IMG/VR virus record: IMGVR_UViG_3300027763_003626
Coordinates: 1-26,364 of that record
Direction: 5' to 3' (one strand)
DNA length: 26,364 nucleotides
Source of the DNA: a virus
The translations under genes and the position numbers were made by a program. The notes beneath the pieces were generated by a model. It worked only from the letters and a program-made list of their open reading frames with translations. It did not search any database and was not told the DNA's origin. Of this stretch, positions 22,927-26,364 are shown piece by piece; position 1 is the first letter of the stretch; every line of letters begins with the position of its first letter.

Positions 22927-24823
22927 TCATGACTCCGGGCTGTGGCTTAGGCGGGTTCAGGTGAGGAGTCTTTCTGCTCCAGTCGATTTTCTGGTGGAAG
23001 ATCCATCCACCCATCTCACTAGAGAGCTTATTGGCTAGCTCGCGGATGTCCGCGTCAGTGACCTCTGACCAAGGCTTGTCGAAGAACATGTTGTTTTCAG
23101 ATGTATCGACCTGCGGGATATTGTACATGCTCTGCCAGTGCTTTGACCAGTAGTCACGGTAGGTCCTGATCTTGCGTTCCATATCAAACCACGAGTAGTG
23201 GTGCACTGAAGGGAGGCCATCGGTCGCGGCGTAGAACCAGTTCTGGTAAGCTTCAAGGGCAGCAGAGTTTCCATTGAGTCCCGCAATCCTGGCACCGTGG
23301 ACATTGTCATCGTAGAAGTTGGCAAACTTGATGAAATCACCAGTCTCAGCGTCGACATAGTCACAACCATCAGATCCCGGCTTAGAGTAAGTGCCGCCAT
23401 CCTCATCGGTGACCCTAAAGACTCCAGGAATCCCGTGGGTGATGTTTGGTCTGTTGCGGCTCAAGCGCCACTTCCAGGGATTTATGTCAGCGCGGACCTT
23501 GCTTGGACCTCCCCAGTACTCGATCACCGGCAGCGCGAGGAGGTCAACCCCAGCTGGGAACCTCTTACAAAGCTGCTGGACCTTGGAGTAGTCGTCCTCA
23601 TGGACGACCTCATCGGCGTCCTGTTGCCACAGGAATTCGAGCTTACATCGCCGGCGGGACTCGGCCTTCTGGGCGCCATCGAACACCGCAAACCGGGGGT
23701 GGTTCCAGTCTCTGGCGACCTGGTGGACGTCGAGCTTTGGCTCCAGCTTGGCCCACTCCTGAAGCTCCTCCCAAGTACCATCCTTGCTACCGCCGTCGAC
23801 CACCACGACTTGCCCGCAGAATCCCAGCAGGGAAGTTATGCTTTCCCGCCAAGGATAACTGTGCCTTATGCAGTCGAGTGTCGTCGTGTACCCAGAGATT
23901 CCCACGACTGGGGTCCTTGAGCTGAGGATGGAGTTCCAGAACTTGCCCCTCGCAGCGTAGAGATAGGATTCAGTGAGACCTGCGTCATCAGTCGCAAACC
24001 ACTCCTCCTTGGCATGCTCGACGTTGTCGTTGGTTACGACCTCGCAGCCGAGCAGCTTCGCCTCGATGACCATTCGGGGGCAGGTGTCGCCACCGAGCGG
24101 GAGGTAGACGAAACCCTCTGCGGTGGACATGCGCTCGAGGACCTGCTCATACCTCCAGCCGCTGATGACCTCGTACTCCTTCCCGTTGTCCTCGCACCAC
24201 TTCACGGCGTCGGCAAAGCCCTTGATCCAGGAATCAGAACCGAGGACGAGCCACTTTGTTCGAGGCTTTCCAGCAGCGCGCTCCCTGAGGAACTTCACTG
24301 ACGCAAAGAACTGGTCGTCAAAGACCGAAGACAGGACCCAGTTCTCTCTCTCGAGCAGGAACGGGAAACGCTTGGTATACCTCTCCTGCTGGCGCTCAGA
24401 CATGAACCAGAGGGACTGAGCACCGTACATGAACGCTGATACGAGCTTGCCGTGATCCTCGTTGTTGCAATTGCAGTGCTTGCCTTCGGCAGCCTCATGC
24501 TTCTCGGGAGAGCGGTACCTGCAGAACTTGTAGTCGTACTCAAGGATGGAGTACTTGATATTTGCAGCGATCGACGGGATCAGATTGAGATCCATCTGTG
24601 CAAAGTTTCCGAAGATCCAGTACTTGTCCTTGCCCTCTTCGAGGAGCTCGTGCGAAACGTCCCTGGAGTGGAGCTTCAGGATAGGCAAGGGAGCTGAGCT
24701 GATCAGGGCACCAGAGGTGAGCTCCGCACCTCCGAGATACTCCTCCTGGAACAGGTCAGCTACGAAGATGATCTCGCACTCCTGAGGGATGCTGAGCTTC
24801 TTACCAAAGGGACTGTCGAACAT
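22916..24823 (-). CDS. Two-domain glycosyltransferase: GT-B-like N-terminus fused to GT2-like C-terminus
   Basis: This 635-residue protein appears to join two transferases. Residues about 15-300 have a GT-B-like outline: IIFVADLFQEEYLGGAELTS at the start, WLVLGSDSWIKGFADA (191-206), and LPLGGDTCPRMVIEAKLLGC (241-260), with an acid near the donor site. Residues about 305-560 are GT2-like: VGISGYTTTLDCIR, VVVVDGGSKDGTWEE (339-353) and FLWQQDADEVV (397-407) with the DxD. A Cys-rich loop (C101, C117, C119) in the first half could bind metal. It is the first gene of the glycan block, with GAGGAG in front of the ATG. Local G+C is high (about 62% in a sampled line at 23521), unlike genes downstream, which suggests a separate origin. 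Confidence 0.82.
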   Translation of the reverse strand: MFDSPFGKKLSIPQECEIIFVADLFQEEYLGGAELTSGALISSAPLPILKLHSRDVSHELLEEGKDKYWIFGNFAQMDLNLIPSIAANIKYSILEYDYKFCRYRSPEKHEAAEGKHCNCNNEDHGKLVSAFMYGAQSLWFMSERQQERYTKRFPFLLERENWVLSSVFDDQFFASVKFLRERAAGKPRTKWLVLGSDSWIKGFADAVKWCEDNGKEYEVISGWRYEQVLERMSTAEGFVYLPLGGDTCPRMVIEAKLLGCEVVTNDNVEHAKEEWFATDDAGLTESYLYAARGKFWNSILSSRTPVVGISGYTTTLDCIRHSYPWRESITSLLGFCGQVVVVDGGSKDGTWEELQEWAKLEPKLDVHQVARDWNHPRFAVFDGAQKAESRRRCKLEFLWQQDADEVVHEDDYSKVQQLCKRFPAGVDLLALPVIEYWGGPSKVRADINPWKWRLSRNRPNITHGIPGVFRVTDEDGGTYSKPGSDGCDYVDAETGDFIKFANFYDDNVHGARIAGLNGNSAALEAYQNWFYAATDGLPSVHHYSWFDMERKIRTYRDYWSKHWQSMYNIPQVDTSENNMFFDKPWSEVTDADIRELANKLSSEMGGWIFHQKIDWSRKTPHLNPPKPQPGVMNDK

Positions 24824-24903
24824 TTTTCACTCCTCAAAATTGAACACTTCAACTTCTGGAGGTACTAGTTTTAAGAGAAAAGAGAACAGAGACTAGTAAC
24901 GAC

Positions 24904-24930
24904 CAGTAGAACAACTAGTAGATTCTACTG
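24904..24930 (-). repeat. Inverted repeat, 8-bp stem with 11-base loop
   Basis: CAGTAGAA and TTCTACTG (24904-24911 and 24923-24930) are perfect inverted copies around an 11-base loop that contains ACTAGT. It lies just after the T-run of the candidate terminator in the direction of transcription. It could be an operator, an RNA processing site, or part of a double terminator; sequence alone does not say which. Confidence 0.5.
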
Positions 24931-24935
24931 AGCAG

Positions 24936-24959
24936 AAAAAATAGATAAAAGACTCTATT
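24936..24959 (-). terminator. Weak candidate Rho-independent terminator
   Basis: On the minus strand AATAGA and TCTATT (24954-24959 and 24940-24945) can pair around an 8-base loop, with a run of six T ending at 24936. It lies about 30 bases past the stop of the discoidin/PA14 gene, where a terminator is expected. The stem is only six base pairs and AT-rich, so it would be weak alone; neighbouring hairpins may help. Confidence 0.35.
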
Positions 24960-24983
24960 GAGGAAGCTTCTCATCTTGAAGAA

Positions 24984-24997
24984 GTTTCTCTAGAAAC
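24984..24997 (-). repeat. Short hairpin over the stop codon of the discoidin/PA14 gene
   Basis: GTTTC and GAAAC pair around a four-base loop (24989-24992) that holds the TAG stop codon (24990-24992). With a 5-bp stem it is modest, but it is the first of three hairpins in a row in this gap. Confidence 0.35.
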
Positions 24998-26021
24998 CTC
25001 TTGTTGCTGGGCTATAGAAGACCTTTCCTGTTACAGTCGTCGTCTTGCCGATTGTTGCAGTCGAGTGGCTGAAGGTCATGATATCACCACCGCCATTCTC
25101 ACCGAACTGGAACCTGACCGGATAGTAGACTCCAGCAGTGAGTGATGCTGTTCCTGATACCTCAACTGGACCATGGAGACCGCCGTTGTTGATAGTCGCA
25201 TTAGTTGTTGAGAATCCGGAGACTGCGTTACTTCCTATCCACATGTAAGATGCGTCGTCAGAATTCAGATAGAAAGTGTAGGTCTCTGTGGTCGTAGGAA
25301 CAAAGTATCCAAGCCACTGCCTGCTGAAGCTCTCGCCTTCTTCTGCGCTGGAATCTTCAATGACCGTTGTCTGCACATTAGTGGCCGTAGCCGTCGCAGT
25401 TGCGAACCAGCTCACAGCATCTGCGAAGTATCCAGAGTACGTTGTGCGATAGAGACCAGCAAGGTAAGGGCTCGATCCTCTTGTGATGTAGAAGATCTGT
25501 GTTGCCGTTATCCTGCTGGTGGTGATTGAGGCGTCTGTCGACTGGACATAGATTACCGTCCATGACGAGGCATCATTGCTTCCCTCCAGAATCCACTGGA
25601 CTGGATCACGACCGTTGACATCGGCACCCGTAATATACCTAAAACCGTCAACTGTTCTTCTGGAACCAAAGTCAATCTGTAGGACCCAGGACTTGGTGAC
25701 ACCGGTCACATTGCCACTCACAGTTCCGTTTCCAGACCAGTCGAGGAAAACGGTTCCGGTGTTGTTGTCGATCGCCTTGCTCGCGTCCTGACCGGCTGGG
25801 TTGACTCCGCTTGGATTGGTCGCAGTTGCTCCTGTGTAGTCAACACGAGTGCCCATGAATGTGAGATGGAATTCAGCCATCTGCATCATCCCGACGGGGT
25901 AGGTCGGATCCTGCGTGATGTCGCGTACCTTGGTGACAGCGAATCTGAAGTAACGGAATGTTTGGTTTGTCACGTTTCTGGGAGCGAGTGAGCCAGCGAA
26001 TGAAGAAACTCTAGAAAACAT
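24990..26021 (-). CDS. Adhesin-like virion protein: discoidin (F5/8 type C) plus PA14/GLEYA-like domain
   Basis: This 343-residue protein has two carbohydrate-binding-type domains. Residues about 22-180 are a discoidin/F5/8 type C domain of the bacterial sort: ASKAIDNNTGTVFLDW, WVLQIDFGSRRTVDGFRY, then GRDPVQWILEGSNDASSWTV. Residues about 185-340 look like PA14/GLEYA: LAGLYRTTYSGYF, then WLGYFVPTTTETYTFYLNSD, DASYMWIGSNA, and FQFGENGGGDIMTFS. There is no signal peptide and no membrane segment. The ATG overlaps the TAA of the preceding LamG gene by one base (TAATG). It is most likely a tail-fibre or capsid-surface adhesin that contacts host or environmental glycans. It is also a candidate substrate for the glycan block next to it, which is inference only. 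Confidence 0.82.
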   Translation of the reverse strand: MFSRVSSFAGSLAPRNVTNQTFRYFRFAVTKVRDITQDPTYPVGMMQMAEFHLTFMGTRVDYTGATATNPSGVNPAGQDASKAIDNNTGTVFLDWSGNGTVSGNVTGVTKSWVLQIDFGSRRTVDGFRYITGADVNGRDPVQWILEGSNDASSWTVIYVQSTDASITTSRITATQIFYITRGSSPYLAGLYRTTYSGYFADAVSWFATATATATNVQTTVIEDSSAEEGESFSRQWLGYFVPTTTETYTFYLNSDDASYMWIGSNAVSGFSTTNATINNGGLHGPVEVSGTASLTAGVYYPVRFQFGENGGGDIMTFSHSTATIGKTTTVTGKVFYSPATRGF

Positions 26022-26364
26022 TAGACACCGTACCTGCTGCGACCAGCCTGGAAGTTAGTTGAGACCTGCCCTGCCGAGAGTGCTATGTTGTACACTTGGA
26101 ATGCGCCAAGTCTCATGTTGGAGAAAGTTCCGTCTCCCAGGTTCGTTGCGTCTGTGTGGGCGATGGCGTAGTGTAACGGTAGGTTGCCACCATCGTTGTA
26201 GGGAGTCGAACGTGTTATAGTGGAGGATGTAACGGCAAGCGCACCGTTGACATAGCCTCGCAGGACCGATCCATCGAACGTGAAACCTGCGTAGTACCAG
26301 GCGCTTAGCGGAGTAGATATGGTCGATGAAAATCCTGGCTGGTTAGACCAGACAGAGAACTTCA
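26021..26364 (-). CDS. C-terminal part of a LamG-like virion protein, 5' end beyond the window
   Basis: An open frame enters from the right edge and ends with TAA at 26021-26023, giving about 114 residues. The sequence is a typical concanavalin A-like (LamG) second half: WYYAGFTFDGSVLRGYVNG, then the closing MRLGAFQVYNIALSAGQVST and NFQAGRSRYGV, the common end of such domains in phage fibre proteins. The TAA overlaps the start of the discoidin/PA14 gene, so both belong to one adhesin or fibre operon. The N-terminal part, and with it any trimerisation or attachment domain, is out of view. Confidence 0.8.
   Translation of the reverse strand, partial: KFSVWSNQPGFSSTISTPLSAWYYAGFTFDGSVLRGYVNGALAVTSSTITRSTPYNDGGNLPLHYAIAHTDATNLGDGTFSNMRLGAFQVYNIALSAGQVSTNFQAGRSRYGV

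Larger units (their letters stand above)
24824..24989 (-). promoter_or_regulatory. Largest intergenic gap, with hairpins and repeated ACTAGT, before the glycan block
   Basis: No gene is seen in these 166 bases. In the transcribed (minus) direction they hold a small hairpin at the upstream stop codon, an AT-rich stem followed by six T, and a second 8-base-pair stem. ACTAGT occurs three times (24864-24869, 24892-24897, 24914-24919). The end next to the glycosyltransferase start holds a clear GAGGAG ribosome site. A gap of this size in an otherwise overlapping gene string suggests a transcription boundary with a start for the glycan block. I find no TATAAATA-type T4 late promoter and no convincing sigma-70 promoter. 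Confidence 0.45.

Noticed and set aside
23297-23920. Open frame (207 codons) on the plus strand inside the fusion glycosyltransferase gene
   Set aside because: It is a shadow in a G+C-rich region with few stop codons; the minus-strand frame carries the glycosyltransferase motifs.
24990-26021. Idea that the discoidin domain is a fucose-binding F-type lectin, which would tie it directly to the fucose genes
   Set aside because: The visible motifs are those of ordinary bacterial F5/8 type C domains; I could not find the spaced His/Arg/Asp/Arg pattern of F-type lectins.
1-26364. tRNA genes, integrase, transposase or attachment sites
   Set aside because: None was seen on reading both strands; the region looks like phage structural and accessory genes only.

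Overview
The window is a stretch of a large tailed-phage genome with a T4-like contractile tail. Every gene I can support lies on the minus strand, so transcription runs from right to left. Genes are packed with ATGA, GTGA, TAATG or TGATG junctions or gaps of a few bases. I see no tRNA, rRNA, CRISPR array, transposase, integrase or host housekeeping gene. A marine or other aquatic bacterial host is my guess, from the resemblance to marine T4-like phages that carry LPS-type gene blocks; the sequence alone does not name the host.

In transcription order there are four blocks. (1) Positions 26364 to 24990 hold the end of a LamG-like protein and a 343-residue protein with a discoidin (F5/8 type C) domain and a PA14/GLEYA-like domain, both probable virion adhesins. 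(2) A 166-base gap (24824-24989) with several hairpins and a T-run separates these from the rest. (3) Positions 24823 to 8843 hold about 18 genes of surface-glycan chemistry, with one Cas4/RecB-like nuclease among them. There is a GT-B/GT-A fusion glycosyltransferase, two GT2 enzymes, a Rossmann-type protein, two fucosyltransferases of different families (GT10 and GT11), a sulfotransferase, a StrG-like oxygenase, a DxD glycosyltransferase, a very short sugar aminotransferase, three further methyltransferase-like proteins, GDP-L-fucose synthase, GDP-mannose 4,6-dehydratase and two GT4 enzymes. (4) Positions 8846 to 1 hold a one-TM protein, a gp55-like late sigma factor, a small helical protein, a gp5-like hub/spike protein, an 88-residue protein, gp25, gp6, a 514-residue structural protein and a LamG-containing structural protein cut by the window edge. 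The spike-gp25-gp6 order matches the V-W-J order of P2-type tails as well as T4-type function.

The central point is that the phage encodes the whole route from GDP-mannose to GDP-L-fucose plus two unrelated families of fucosyltransferase, with sulfo-, methyl-, amino- and oxygenase-type tailoring genes beside them. The simplest reading is that infection produces a fucosylated, further decorated glycan. It could be put on the virion (for example the neighbouring adhesins) or on the host envelope, for instance to block superinfection. The sequence does not decide between these. Base composition varies along the block: a sampled 60-base line at 23521 in the fusion glycosyltransferase is about 62% G+C, and one at 15061 in a methyltransferase is about 37%, which suggests genes gathered from different sources.
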